Source of the DNA: Lepus europaeus
Lineage: Eukaryota > Chordata > Mammalia > Lagomorpha > Leporidae
Direction of reading: 5' to 3'
Assembly: GCF_033115175.1 (NCBI RefSeq)
Contig: NC_084827.1
Coordinates: 178,127,401 to 178,191,400 of the forward strand
DNA length: 64,000 bases
Shown here: piece after piece, positions 46,901-58,204 of the stretch
Numbering within the stretch: position 1 is the first letter of the stretch
Layout: each line of letters opens with the position of its first letter
Made by a program: the position numbers and the translations under genes
The notes under the pieces: generated by a model
Told to the model about the DNA's origin: nothing
What the model saw: only the letters and a program-made list of their open reading frames with translations
Database searches by the model: none

Positions 46901-48690
46901 TGATCCACTTGTCTGCAAAGGGCAACACCAGGAACGCTGCAGGAATATTGTGGGGAAGCCGCGTTGGGCATGGTGTGCAAGAAGGTCATTTTCTAAGCAT
47001 CCAAATCCCACCGGGTTCAAGTGGGCTGCTCCAGAGGGGGTGACCTCTCTGGCATCAGAGGCATCCAAGCAGGGGAACTCCACTTAGCACGAAGGGAAGA
47101 TTCTAAGTGGGCATTTTAACTGAGCAGCCTTCGACCCGGGTGGCTCTGAGTCCTATAATGGACAGCAAGACTTCCCCAAGTCCAGTACTTCTTGTTCAAA
47201 CTACAGATCCGAGCCTCATCTCAAAGACACGAGACAGAGAAGTCCTTTGGGACCCACTTTGGTGTAAGAAGGCAGGGTCCCTACTCTCCTGTGTGTTGTT
47301 GAGTTTATCTTCTAAGTATTCTACCATGGGAACCCGCACCCTCATCCCGCTATTGGTTCAGTCCTTGGGGAGGAAGCCCCTCCCCAGGACCTCTCTGCTG
47401 CCCCCTCCTCTTCTCTCCACTTGCCCTGACCACACCCCCCCAGCCTGGGCCTGTGATTGCAAACCCAAGACCCGGTTGTGAACCACCCACCACTTACAGC
47501 ATTTCCCTTTCCCAGATGGGCCACCGTACTCACACACACACACACACGCACACACACACGTGCATCACAAAAATGTTCAGTTGCAACAGGGGCTGGAGCT
47601 TTTGTTGCAGGGCCCTGGACAGGGAGGCAGTTGGGTCTCAAAGTTCCAAGGAGCTGGGACCTAACGGTGATGATTCTAATGACGCCTTCGCCCTGCCGGG
47701 AGAGCCAGTCCCTGAAAGGATCGTGGCTGGGCAGCCTAACGGCCACGCGTGGACAGCCAGGTCCCTGCTGTCCACATTTCCGTTGATGTGTGTTAGGCAG
47801 AGAGCAGAGCTTCCTCGTGTGGTTTGTTTCTGTTCCATGCAGAAGAAAGAGGACTCTAAGGAAAGGTCAGTGTGGAGCCCCCTGGAGAGCTCTTTAGGGG
47901 ACTCCCGGGAGGAAAGAGCACAGGATGGTGGAGTTTGAGATTAGGGGGCCTTGGGGCAGGAGGAGGAGGGATCTGGGAGCTTGGCATCCTCTGTCTTGGC
48001 TTCTGTGTTGCTGTGCGTTGGCCCTCAAGGAGCTGCTGCTACGCAGAGAGCCCCTGACAGGAACGAGCGAGCTGCTGATGTGAGAGCTCCTTAGGCATCA
48101 ACTTCCAAGGCCTAGAAAAGGAGAGAAGCTCTTCTTGGTTTAGGGTACCAGCTAGCTGTTGCCGGGGAACAAGTCATCGTGAACTCAGCGATGCCCAGGG
48201 GCCAGGGGTCTGGCCTGCCTTTGCTGGTCCTCTGCCTGGGGTCTTAGAGCGGTGACCAAGGTGTTGGCTGGACTGCAACACTCTCCGAGGCCCCAGCTCC
48301 CCTTCCACGCTCGTGAGATGGTTGACATCATCCAGTTCTTAATGGTTGCAGGACCGAGGCCCCCGGTTTCTCACACATGCTTCCTTCACGGGCAGTGTGT
48401 ATCATGGCTATTTCCGTTTCAAGGCTGGAAGAACGTGTCTCTCCAGCCCGCTGAGACAGGCTTATGTTACAACACCCGGTCAAAGGTTTCTCATCAACGG
48501 TGATGATACAATGCCACCTACTCAGGGGAGGGACTTCCCATCACCCCTGCCACATTCTGTTGGCCAGGAGCAAGCCCCAGGTTCTGCTCAGGAGCAAGCG
48601 GAAGGGCTTATGCAAAGCTGTGCTTGATGCGAGTCATCTTAGGTCAAGTGTTTTCCAAATCTCATTTCTCTCAAAGAGCTCTGGGACGAG
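43966..48690. other. UGT1A-MROH2A intergenic region
   Basis: No coding exon is recognised. A (CA)n tract is at 44053 and another at 47531-47560. An LTR-like antisense remnant is suggested at about 44508-44830 ('gttcatccgctttctgtcactatacc', then 'gagaacctcccacc'). The promoter of MROH2A presumably lies before 48691 but no element is clear. Confidence 0.45.
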
Positions 48691-48772
48691 ATGACGGAAG
48701 TAGTGACAGATTCAGAGGAAGATGTGCAGGGGGAAGTCGAGGACCTGAGCCCCCCTGACTTGGATCGCACTG
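48691..48772 (+). CDS. MROH2A: MROH2A coding exon 1
   Basis: MROH2A is a large HEAT-repeat protein of the maestro family with no known enzymatic activity. The first coding exon reads MTEVVTDSEEDVQGEVEDLS through DLDRT plus one base and resembles the acidic N-terminus of the human protein. The donor is GTGAGT. The 5' untranslated exon or exons and the promoter are not identified. Confidence 0.85.
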
Positions 48773-48964
48773 GTGAGTCCATCACTCCTTCTCCTCGTTC
48801 TCGCCCCATCCTGGTCCCAGCCTGGGCCTCGGTTCCTCCACCTGCCCAGTGGCCACCACACGACAGGGAACCAGCGCAGTGCAGGTGTAAGGGAGGCCAG
48901 AGGCCAGCAGGGCCCCTCCTGGGATGGCCCCCTCAGCTCTGTGCCTGGGCCATCTTGGTTTCAG

Positions 48965-49146
48965 GTACTTTCCAACAAGTCACGAACCTCCTGGACATCA
49001 TGGACAGTGAGCCGGCGACGACAGACACGACCGGGTCAGGTGTGGACCTGCGGAAGACCCTGGCCTCGGGGATAATCACGGAGAAGGCGGCCACCGCGCC
49101 CTCTGTGGTGATGAGCGCACTCATCCGCTGCCTGCAGGTGCCGGAG
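48965..49146 (+). CDS. MROH2A: MROH2A coding exon 2
   Basis: A 182 nt exon joining in phase 1 to give GTFQQVTNLLDIMDSEPATT, then DLRKTLASGIITEKA and ending LIRCLQVPE. The acceptor is 'cttggtttcag' and the donor GTAGGG. The N-terminal residues match the MROH2A family closely. Confidence 0.92.
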
Positions 49147-50764
49147 GTAGGGCCACCTGCACGTAGGTGCCGCCAATCCACGTGCACTCACCGGGCGTCA
49201 CGGCTGCTGGGTGCGAGACTGGGAGGGAGGTGCTTACCCCTTGAGGGCCAGTGGAGGGCTGTGGCTCTCACAGTCTGGTGGTTGGGAGTCACGGACCTAG
49301 GCACGGGAGCTGAGCTGCAAGATGGTGAGCAGTGCCAGCCAGGTGGGCATGGGCGAGTGATGTCGCACCTGCTGCTGCGGAGGGGTGCAGGGCCCATGGT
49401 AGAGCTGGAGTAGGGGTAGAGGGTGTGGGAGGGAGGGGTGGAACGGATCCCTGGAGATCCTGGTGGGCTTGGAGCGCCCCCCACAGTTTCCGCTCCCAGA
49501 GGGCCTGAGGTGGGCCCAGAGAATCAGCATTCCCGGCGAGACCCCAGGCAAGGCCTGTGCTGCTGGGCTGCAGACCACACTTTGGGAACCACAGGATTTT
49601 CGCACCCCCCGCCCCCGAGGGGGTCGGCAGAGGGTGGCGTCGGAGTTCTGGAAGCAGAGGGGCTTCTTTCTAGAAAGCTTTGTCTTCCCGAGAGATGGAC
49701 GGCAGCTGGGAGGGAGGTGGCCCAGGGCCTGGCTGCACAGACAAAGAATCTCAGCTCGGGCTGTTTCCAAACCTGGGCAAGGCCAACGGCACAGGAGACA
49801 GAGGCGGGGACATGCCACACCACACACGGCCACTTGGGGCAGGACTGAGTCTGCCCCTGGGCTGAGAGTCAGGGGAGATCCTGGCCAACAGCCTTGACTG
49901 TGCCTCACAGAGCTGGGTGAGAAGGCTCGGAATTAGCTGGTTTGAGTAATTCCGCAGGCTCTGCTGGGGCACGGGTGCTGTCCCCAGGCCTGGGTGGCTG
50001 GCCAAGGAGACTGGCAGCCCCCAAGGGTGAGGGCCCAGGAAAGGATGAGGCTGGAGTGTGGGCGCTGGTCTGCGCTGGCTGCCCTGACGGAGGACCACCC
50101 TGGGAGCCGACATGCAGAAATTTGTGCCTGCCCAGGTCCAGGTCTGGAGGTTCAAGGCCCAAGATCAAGGCTGCAGCATGAAGTTCTCAGGCCCGCCCCC
50201 TCCTCTCCTGAGGGTGCCACTCCCACTGGGTTAGGGCCCTGCCCTTGTGAGCTCCTTTAACCCCCGTGACCTACTCAAGGCTCTGCTTCCAAACACCACT
50301 CCACAGAGAGGCAGGGCTTCCACCTGGGAGCCTGGAGGGAAGGCAGTTGTGTCCCTAACAGCTGCTCTGTGTTGGAAAAGCACTTGTGGGGGCAGCTTGG
50401 GAGCCCTGGGCGGAACTGGGGCGGCCGTCTCTCCAGATGTCAAAACACCAGAAATACAGCAAATCAACAGCACAAGTAAGACACAGGCTCCAATCAGTGG
50501 CCGGTGGCAATGAACAGATAGAAAACACACGGGTGCTTTTTTTTTTCTAACGCACAAATCAAGGATTTTATGTATCCCTTAGTGAAGGAAACTGGAAGAT
50601 GTTAAAAAGCTGTTCAAGTCGGGATTTTACCTACACGGATTCATTTGCCCTGACTCATTTGCACAACGCACTAGCCCTGCCCTGAAGGGGAGTCACTTCT
50701 TCGCTGTGCAGAGAAACCTCACACCTTACTTCTCTCTCTGCAGAGCTGTGAAATAGCCTAGCAG
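49147..50764. other. MROH2A intron 2, GC-rich part
   Basis: No repeat or exon is clearly identified. ORFs of up to 203 codons on both strands overlap each other and reflect GC-rich composition. Confidence 0.4.
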
Positions 50765-51052
50765 GGGGCTGGTGCTGTGGGGCAGTGGGTTAAAGCCATA
50801 GCCTTACCATAGCCATAGCCATAGCCTTAAAGCCAGAGCCATACCATCCTGTATGGGTGCCGGTTTGAGTCCCAGCTGCTCTACTTCCTATCCAGCTCCC
50901 TGCTGATGCACCTGGGAAAACAGCAGAAGACGATCCAGGTCCTTGGGCCCCTGCACCTGTGTGGGAGACCCAGAAGAAGCTCCTGGCTCCTGGCTTTGGC
51001 CTGCCCCAGCCCCGGCCTTTGCAGCCATTTGGGGAGTGAACCAGTGCATGAA

Positions 51053-51095
<43 letters not shown>

Positions 51096-51130
51096 ACTCT
51101 GACTTTCAAATACATCTTTAAAAAAGAAAA
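50765..51130 (+). mobile_element. C-repeat SINE, sense
   Basis: 'gggggctggtgctgtggggcagtgggtt' to 'ctgactttcaaatacatctttaaaa'. It has a short internal repeat of 'ccatagcc' (50794-50845) and a (CT)n tract at 51055-51094. Confidence 0.92.
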
Positions 51131-51299
51131 AGAAATAGCCTAGGCAGCACAGATGATTGTAGAGCCCCTCAATCCCAGAGCCTCTGCCAGTCGGCCCCTG
51201 GCACTTGTCTGAAGCCACCCCGGTGGACTGTTTGTGCCAGTTTCCAAGTCTCACGGTTTGTCTCTTGTGATCTTATATTCTCTCTGAAGACTGTCCTTT

Positions 51300-51615
51300 T
51301 AAAAAATGATGAAAATGTGTTTTAGTTTCCAATTTATTGGCAAGGCAGGGGACGGGGGAGCATCCCATCCGCTGACTCACTCCCAAAACACCTGCAACAG
51401 GCAGGGCTGGGCCGGGCTGAAGCCAGGAGCCCAGAACTCAGTGTGGCTCTGCCCACATGGGTGGCAGGGACCCAGCTACGTGAGCCATCACCACTGCTCC
51501 CCTAGGGCACGTTAGCAGGCATCTGGGTCAGAAGCAGAGCTGGAATCTGAATGCAGGCGCTCTGTATGGGATGTAAGTTGCACCTTAATCACTGCACCAA
51601 ACACCCACCCTAAAA
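51300..51615 (-). mobile_element. Old C-repeat SINE, antisense
   Basis: 'gctgactcactcccaaaacacctgcaac', 'gaagccaggagcccagaactc' and 'cactgcaccaaacacccaccc' mark a diverged antisense SINE. Confidence 0.82.
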
Positions 51616-51639
51616 TATTTTTGATGGACAGGTAATAAT

Positions 51640-52240
51640 TGTAAACATGTGTGGAGTACAATGTGATATTTTGATGTATGTAAACACTGTGCATTGATCA
51701 AACGGGGCAGTTAGCGTACCCATCACCTAAAAGGTTTCTCATTTGTGTGTGCCAAGTGCATTCCGAATCCTCTCTCCCAGCTACTTTGAGATACACAGTG
51801 CGTTGTCGTTAACTGTGTCCAGCCTCCACGTGCTAGAGTGCTAGAACGGTCGGCTCCCATCCGACTGCAGCCTTGTACCCGGTGGGCAGCCTCTCCCGTC
51901 TCCCAGTGTCGGAGCCCAGCTCTGAGAAGCTCCAGGCTTTCAGACTGTGCGCACGAATGACAGCACGTGGGCTTCGTCTCCCCACGCCTGGATTATTTCA
52001 CTTAACGTGACGTCCTCCAGGTTCGTCCATGCTGTCACGGGTGATAGGACCAATCCTCTGTATAACGGAATGGGGTTCCATTGTGCATATGCACACCACA
52101 TCTTTAAAATGCATCGTCTGCTGAAGACATCTAAGCTGATTCCGTATCTCGGCAATTGTGAATCTGCCCACGTGTTATTCTGTCTCGTTAGAATTTGCCC
52201 TGCCATTTATGCTGGCTGTGGCAGGAGTATTAATTAGGCA
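51640..52240 (-). mobile_element. L1 3' end remnant, antisense
   Basis: 'gtacaatgtgatattttgatgtatgtaaac', 'cacttaacgtgacgtcctccaggttcg' and 'ggggttccattgtgcatatgcacacc' are L1 3' complement. Confidence 0.85.
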
Positions 52241-52659
52241 CACGGGCCTCTTGGAGTTTGCTTGGAAGATCTAGAACCTAAATTCACAGCAGAGTGATGA
52301 GATCCCCAAATGGGTAAAATGGCTTGGTGGGAAGGGGCATCAAAATAAAGGTTGCTTTTGGGGCCTTGTTCTACCCACAATTTATTCAACAAAAAATGTA
52401 GCACCTAAGTGCTAGACACTCCTCTAAACACTTAAAAACACTCCGGACTTATTCTCTCCACAACCAAGTGAATCATTCCAGGTGCCCGTGAAGCGGGAGA
52501 TCTCCTGCTCTCTACAAGAGAAAGCTGAGGCTCAGCCGGCACACCAGAAGCACATGCCCATGGCTGGCTTGTGTCGGAGATGGGATTCAGAGCCAAGTTG
52601 TCCAATCTGTGCTCTTGCTTTATTGCCAGTCTTAGATCCTCCTTTTCTATAACCTGCCC

Positions 52660-52990
52660 TTACAGGAAGGGTTCACTGTGGCGTAGCGGGTAAAGCTGCC
52701 ACCTGTGCGGCCGGCATCCCACATGGGCGCCAGTGTGAGTCCCGGCTGCTCCACTTGTGATCCAGCTGCCTGCTAATGCTTGGGAAAAGCAGCAGAGGAT
52801 GGATGGCCCAAGTGGTCGGGCCCTGCTACCCAAGTGTGTGACCCGGATGAAGCTCCTGGCTCCTGGATCCGCCTTGGCCATTGCAGCCACTTGGGGAATG
52901 AACCGGAAGATGGAAGATCTCTCTCTTTCTCTCTCTCTCCTTCTCTCTGTAACTCTTTGTAATAAATAAATAAATTTTTATAAATAAAAA
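52660..52990 (+). mobile_element. C-repeat SINE, sense
   Basis: 'gaagggttcactgtggcgtagcgggt' to 'gtaataaataaataaatttttat'. Confidence 0.9.
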
Positions 52991-53035
52991 AGTTAACTTT
53001 TTACGGGTATACAACACATAAACATACAGAATATA

Positions 53036-53238
53036 GAGTACTTCCAAAAGTTCATGGGAAATGGAATTAAAAGATAAGTTTATGTTGGTGCAAAAAATGT
53101 TTGAAACCCAAGCATACTAGGGGGTCTTGGGAGAGTTCATGAAAAATGAATATTAAGAAAAAAGCTATGGAAAAATTTTAATTTTTTTGCAGCAAACCAT
53201 TTATTGCATTCCATTTTCCTCAAGCTTAAGTACCCTCT
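53036..53238. mobile_element. Palindromic MITE-like element
   Basis: Begins 'gagtacttccaaaagttcatgg' and ends 'cctcaagcttaagtaccctc', a second copy of the element at 26448-26645. Inner similarity includes 'atggaattaaaagataagtt'. Confidence 0.65.
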
Positions 53239-53799
53239 TATGTCTGTGGTGTTAAAGTTCTGTTAGGGAAGCAGTTAAGAAAAGACTGTCTAAAAGCGCC
53301 AGTGAAGAGTGGGGTACACGGGTCTCGGGCAGGCAGAGCAACTACCCGGGCCCTCGCTGCCTCCTGCCCAGGAGCTCCCAGGCATCTCTGACCACAGGTT
53401 CACACACGTCTGTCATTTGCTGTCCCCAGACCAGGAGACCAAAGGCCAAGACTCCCTGCACTGGACTCTACCGGACTCACACGTCGGGTGAATTCTCCCC
53501 TCCTCAAAGTCCCCAGGCAGCGGCCGTTTCCCAGAGGGCCTTGTGAGGCAGGGGTCGATCATGAGGGCAGCCTCGCCCCTTAGCAGTGCTGGTCACCCAG
53601 TACTCCTCAAGTGTCATCCTCCAGTGTGGCTCTCCAGCTTGCTCTCGGGCACTCCACCTGCCCTGTCCCATCCTTAGCCCCGTCATGTTAACCCATGTAG
53701 GAATTGGGAATCCAAGGCAAGTGTCCTGGAATCAAATGCTGCCCCCCAGGGCAAAGGGTGGAACAGGCTATCTTCTTGGTTTGTTTGTTTGTTTGTTTG

Positions 53800-54118
53800 A
53801 TTTTTTTCAGATTTGTTTATTCATTTGAGAGGCATAGTTAGAGAGAGAGAGAGAGAGAGATCTTCCATCTGCTGGTTCACTCCCCAGATGGACACAACGG
53901 CTGGGGCTGAGTCCACCTGAAGCCAGGAGCCAGGAGCTTCTTGCAGGTCCCCCACATGGGTGCAGAGGCCCAAGCACTTGGGCCATCCTCCAGTGCTTTC
54001 CCAGGCTATTCGCAGGGAGCTGGATTGGGAGAGGAGCAGCCAGGACACGAACCAGCGCCCGTATGGGTTGCTGGGGCCACAGGTGGAGGCTTAGCCTACT
54101 GGGCTGCAGCATTGGTCC
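53800..54118 (-). mobile_element. C-repeat SINE, antisense
   Basis: 'ttttcagatttgtttattcatttgagagg', a (GA)n tract at 53841, to 'ctactgggctgcagcattggtcc'. Confidence 0.92.
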
Positions 54119-54142
54119 CTTCTTGGGCTTTAAGATGCCCAA

Positions 54143-54350
54143 TGTGGGGCAGGTATTGTGGCACAACAGGGGAAGCCACCAGTTGGGACACCTGCATCCC
54201 ATATCGGAATGCCTGGTTCAAGTTTAGTTTCCAATCCAGGTTCCTGCTGACGTGTGCCCTGCGAGGCAGCAGGTGATGGCTCGAGTACTTGACCTTTGCC
54301 GCCGTGTGGGAGACGCAGATGGAGCTCCTGGCTCCTGGCTTCTGACCCTG
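54143..54350 (+). mobile_element. Truncated C-repeat SINE, sense
   Basis: 'ggggcaggtattgtggcacaacagg' to 'gagctcctggctcctggcttctgacc'. The CT tract and A-rich tail are missing. It ends about 90 bp before MROH2A exon 3. Confidence 0.85.
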
Positions 54351-54437
54351 CCCACAGGGAGCGGCCAGACTCTGGCACTGGGACAGGCAGGATGGCTCCA
54401 GCCGCGGACGTGCCCACCCGCCCCCCTTGTGTTCCAG

Positions 54438-54569
54438 ATCTCCCCCCAGCGCAAGGTCAACATCTACAGCATCCTCCAGGAGATCATCCAGCAGCAGGGC
54501 GAGCTGGAGGAGCAGTGCGTGCAGAGGCTGGTGGCCATCGCCTCCCGCGAGATGAGGGAGAGCCCTGAG
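54438..54569 (+). CDS. MROH2A: MROH2A coding exon 3
   Basis: A 132 nt phase-0 exon encoding ISPQRKVNIYSILQEIIQQQ, then LEEQCVQRLVAIASREM. The acceptor is 'cttgtgttccag' and the donor GTAGCG. It follows a 5.3 kb intron filled with SINE and L1 remnants; a SINE fragment ends about 90 bp upstream of the acceptor. Confidence 0.94.
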
Positions 54570-54712
54570 GTAGCGGAGCCCCGGCGCTGGGTGGCTCGGA
54601 AGCCCAGGGTCCCTGTGCAGCCGTGGCTGGGGCACAGGCAGGCCAAGCCCAAGGCAGCCACGAGGGCGGGGTGGGCAGCGTTGGCCACACGTCCCTGTAC
54701 CGTCCATGGCAG

Positions 54713-54875
54713 GTGGAGGGCTATGTGAATGCAGAAGTGGCCAGTGACACCCTGGTGGCCCTGTCCCGAAACCACTTCAGCCTGGTCATGTACGAACTGC
54801 AGCACCACCTCAAGCCCCTCAGCCTCACCGACGAGTTCGTCATCGTCACCTTGGCCAAGCTGGCCAACGGCAACG
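54713..54875 (+). CDS. MROH2A: MROH2A coding exon 4
   Basis: A 163 nt exon encoding VEGYVNAEVASDTLVALSRN, then HFSLVMYELQHHLKPLSLTD and ending KLANGN with one extra base. The acceptor is 'cgtccatggcag' and the donor GTAGGG. The helical repeats are typical of HEAT-like folds. Confidence 0.94.
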
Positions 54876-55343
54876 GTAGGGACGCCGAGGGCCCTGTGCC
54901 AGCCCAGCGCTGCCGCTGGTGTCGGCCCCTCCTTGCATTGCTCTCTTCCCTCCCCTGCTGCTGGCCTTCTCTCCCACCTGCCGCCTCCCCATTGTTCATT
55001 CTTGCAAGAACGCTGTGGGGGTGGGCACTAAGGAGTGAGATGTGGGTCCATGGGGGTGGGGCACACCGAGGCCCCGCCTCTCGTCTCCCTCCCCACCTCC
55101 CAGCAGCTCTTGGGTCCCGCCCCCTCGGCTTCTCATTGGCCCCTTCTTCCTTCTCCCTCCATCCCTCACTCCTCTCCTCCCTCCTTGTCTTCCTTTACCC
55201 CTTGGCCACCTCTGGCTCACTCCTTCTTGGCTTGACTCCCACCCCACCTGTGGCTGTGGAGTGCTGGGGGCTGGAGGTGATGGGCAGTGGGGGTGCCCTC
55301 TCTCGCACCTCCTTCCTCACCCCCCCCCCGCCCCACTCCTCAG

Positions 55344-55442
55344 TGTTCGAGTTCATGCCGTACATGGGCATCACCCTGGCCACCATGTTCACAATGCTGA
55401 GGCTTGCCAATGACGCCAAGATGCGCCAGGTGATCTGTAACG
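55344..55442 (+). CDS. MROH2A: MROH2A coding exon 5
   Basis: A 99 nt exon encoding VFEFMPYMGITLATMFTMLR, then LANDAKMRQVICN. The acceptor is 'ccactcctcag' and the donor GTGCGT. It leaves one base for the next codon, as in the preceding exon. Confidence 0.94.
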
Positions 55443-56056
55443 GTGCGTGAGCCTCTTGGGCCTGCAGGTGTGGCTTGATCAGGGTGTGGGAGGAAGTGGA
55501 GTAAGGAGCGGGTAGAGGGGTTGCCGGATGAGAGGCGTGCTTTTCATTTGCTCAGTCTCCTATCTGGCGCGGCCTCTGATTGGCCCTCTGGGTGACAAGT
55601 GCCAGAGACATCAGCAGGTCATGGCTGGGGGCGGGGGCATCACTGGGACCCTCTGCAGCTCAGCTTCTCAGGAGACAAGAGGAGGGGGTTGGCATCCTCG
55701 GGAGATGGGAACGCAGGAACACGTCTTCCTTCTTGATGCTGTTGAGATCTGAAAACCCGGCTTCGAGTTTTGTGAACCAAAAGATCCAACGTGTTGGATG
55801 CCCTCTGGCCTGCAGTCCCCAGGGTGTGGGTAGAGAGTGGGCTTCCAGGCTGTGCCCTTGACCCCGTGTCCTTGAAGGGGAGGGCCTGGCACACAGGGGT
55901 GTGCTCAGCTCTCACCTGGATGCGCAGAGTGCAGATTAGGGAGCTGCGAGGGGCTGGAAGAGCAGACGGAGGGGCCCGGCCACCTGCTGGCTCTGGGGAG
56001 CGTGAGCGCCCTCTCCCGGAGAAGCCTCTCACTCTGCGCCTCCCCGCCGCCGGCAG

Positions 56057-56208
56057 CCATGGAGACCTTCTGCGAGACGGTGCAGTTCTACCTGCGGCAC
56101 CTGGAGGACAGCGGGTACCCCGTGATGACCGAGGACCAGTTCGCTCTGAAGCTGTTCCCCATGTATCGCTACTTTGTGACCGTGTGGCTGAGGCACCAGA
56201 ACCCGGAG
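56057..56208 (+). CDS. MROH2A: MROH2A coding exon 6
   Basis: A 152 nt exon encoding AMETFCETVQFYLRHLEDSG, then FALKLFPMYRYFVTVWLRHQ and NPE. The acceptor is 'ccgccggcag' and the donor GTGAGA. It ends in phase 0. Confidence 0.94.
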
Positions 56209-56659
56209 GTGAGATGGGCCCATCTCAGGGGGCCCGCAGAGGCCGGGAGGTGCTGAGGGACCCCTGGGTGCAGCCTCCTTCCCAGGATTCCCAGGGAGCC
56301 GGGACCTGCAGGAGCTGAGCGGCCTGGCTTCAGCCCCTGGGCGTGTTAAATGCGGTCGCTGTCATTCTTGGGGCACCTGTTCCACGCTGGGCTGCCCACC
56401 AGGCATCTGTGGCTCTAGCGGAGGTTTCTGCGCCACCTGTCTGATGAGACCAGGACCCTGAGACACAGAGAGGTCAGATAGCTGCCCGAGCCACCTGGCT
56501 GCCGGGGGGGGCCTCGAAACTGCCAGTCAGAGCCTGGGGCGGCCTGGTCCTGCTTGTGGGGTTCCTTTAGTCACGCAGCCTTGGATTCCATGCGTGGGGC
56601 GAGGTCCTGGCCTTGCCGGGCAGCCCAGGGCGAGTCCACGGCCCCAGTTCCTGTGGCAG

Positions 56660-56803
56660 GTAAAGCTGGGGGTCATCAAGGCCCTGAAGCCCATGCTGAA
56701 CCTGCTCCTGCCCAATGATGACCTGCGGGAACAGGTGTACGACTACATCCCCCTGCTGCTGGCCGAGTACCAGGGCAGCCTGGAGGCGCTCTTCATCACA
56801 CAG
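56660..56803 (+). CDS. MROH2A: MROH2A coding exon 7
   Basis: A 144 nt phase-0 exon encoding VKLGVIKALKPMLNLLLPND, then LREQVYDYIPLLLAEYQGSL and EALFITQ. The acceptor is 'gttcctgtggcag' and the donor GTGAGG. Confidence 0.95.
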
Positions 56804-57529
56804 GTGAGGCCCGGGGGGCTCTGGAAACCTGGGGCCCCCAAGCGTCCCGGGGCGGGGGCCGCCTGCACCCACAGGTATCTTAGTGCTATGTGAGCAGATC
56901 CAATGCTTGTGCCCTGTGAGGGGGCCATCCCGGACGGCAACAGCATTGGGGACCACAGGGAGGGCCTTTGTGTCAGTCTCTGGGGGGTGGGGGCTGCTCC
57001 AACCCATGACCACCGCAGGCCGGGCTTGCCACAGCAGACATTCAGCCTCACAACTCCAAAGTCAAGGTGCCCCAGGGCCGTGCTCCCCCTGGAGCCTGGG
57101 GGACGTCCCCTCTGCTGGCTTGTGCCGGCCACAGGTGCTCCCGCCGCTGCCCCTGTTGCCCAGGGCTGTCCCCCTCAGTCTTCCTCACTTCTTACTAGGA
57201 CACCAGTCACTAGATTGAACGTCTGCCCAAAGTCCAGTGGGATGGCGCCTCGAGCTCCGTAACCGATTACAGATCTATGCAGAGACCCTGTTTCAAAATG
57301 AGGTCGCCTTCCGAGGTCCTGGGTGGACACCAGAGGCTGGCACCAGGCTTGTGCACCGAGCTGGTGCAGGGTTCCGGGTGGGGGCGTGGCCTGGGTTGAT
57401 GGGATTAGCGGTCAGTGGCGATGTGCTAAGGGGGTCTCAGCTATAAAAGCAAGGAGCAGAAACGAGTGTGACACACTTAGAGGTCCACCTGTGCATCCTT
57501 TTTATTTTAATAGAAATATGATTTATTTG

Positions 57530-57850
57530 TAAGGCCAGCTCTGTGGCGTAATGGGTAAAACCACTGCCTGTGGCTCCGGTTTCCCATATGGGTACTGGTT
57601 CCAGTCTCAGCTGCCCTGCTTCCAATCCAGCTCCCTGCTGTGGCCTGGGAAAAGCAGTGAAAGATGGTCCAAGTCCTTGGGCCCCTGCACCATGTGGGAG
57701 ACCCAGAGGAAGCTCCCGGTTCCTGGCTTCAGATTGGCCCAGCTACGGCCATTGCAGCCATTTTTGGAGTGAACCAGCAGATGGAAGACCTCTCTCTCTG
57801 TTTCTCCCTATCTCTGTCTGTAACTCTACCTCTCAAATAAATAAATCTTT
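57530..57850 (+). mobile_element. C-repeat SINE, sense
   Basis: 'aggccagctctgtggcgtaatgggt' to 'caaataaataaatctttta', followed by a (TA)n tract at 57850-57900. Confidence 0.92.
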
Positions 57851-57899
57851 TATATATATATATATAAAATCTTTTATATATATATAATATATATATATA

Positions 57900-58140
57900 A
57901 TTGAGAGGCAGGGAGACAGAGCTCCCACCTGCTGGTGCACTCTGCCTACAACAGCTTGAGGTGGGGGTGGGGGCTGAACCCTGGACTGGGAGCTCAATCC
58001 AGGGCTCCCACGTGGGTGGAGCCATCCCTGCTGCCTCCCAGGGCCCAGTTAGTGGGAAACTGGAACTAGGGATGGAGCCCGTTCCTCTGATGTGAGACGC
58101 TGGCGTCCTCACCAACAAGGCGAACACCTGCCCTGCCTGT
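57900..58140 (-). mobile_element. Old C-repeat SINE, antisense
   Basis: 'attgagaggcagggagacagagctcccacctgctgg' to 'aaggcgaacacctgccctg', a diverged antisense SINE. Confidence 0.8.
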
Positions 58141-58204
58141 CATTCCTGCTGAAGAGTGGGATTCGTCTCCAGGAGAATAGGAGAGCGAGCTGAAAAGGCC
58201 TTGA

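Noticed and set aside
49297-50168. ORFs up to 203 codons in MROH2A intron 2
   Set aside because: They are overlapping open frames in GC-rich intron DNA, with no homology that I recognise and no splice-phase agreement with MROH2A.
54623-55450. A 275-codon plus-strand ORF
   Set aside because: It reads through MROH2A exon 4, the intron and exon 5. The canonical splice sites and family match show the exons are 54713-54875 and 55344-55442.
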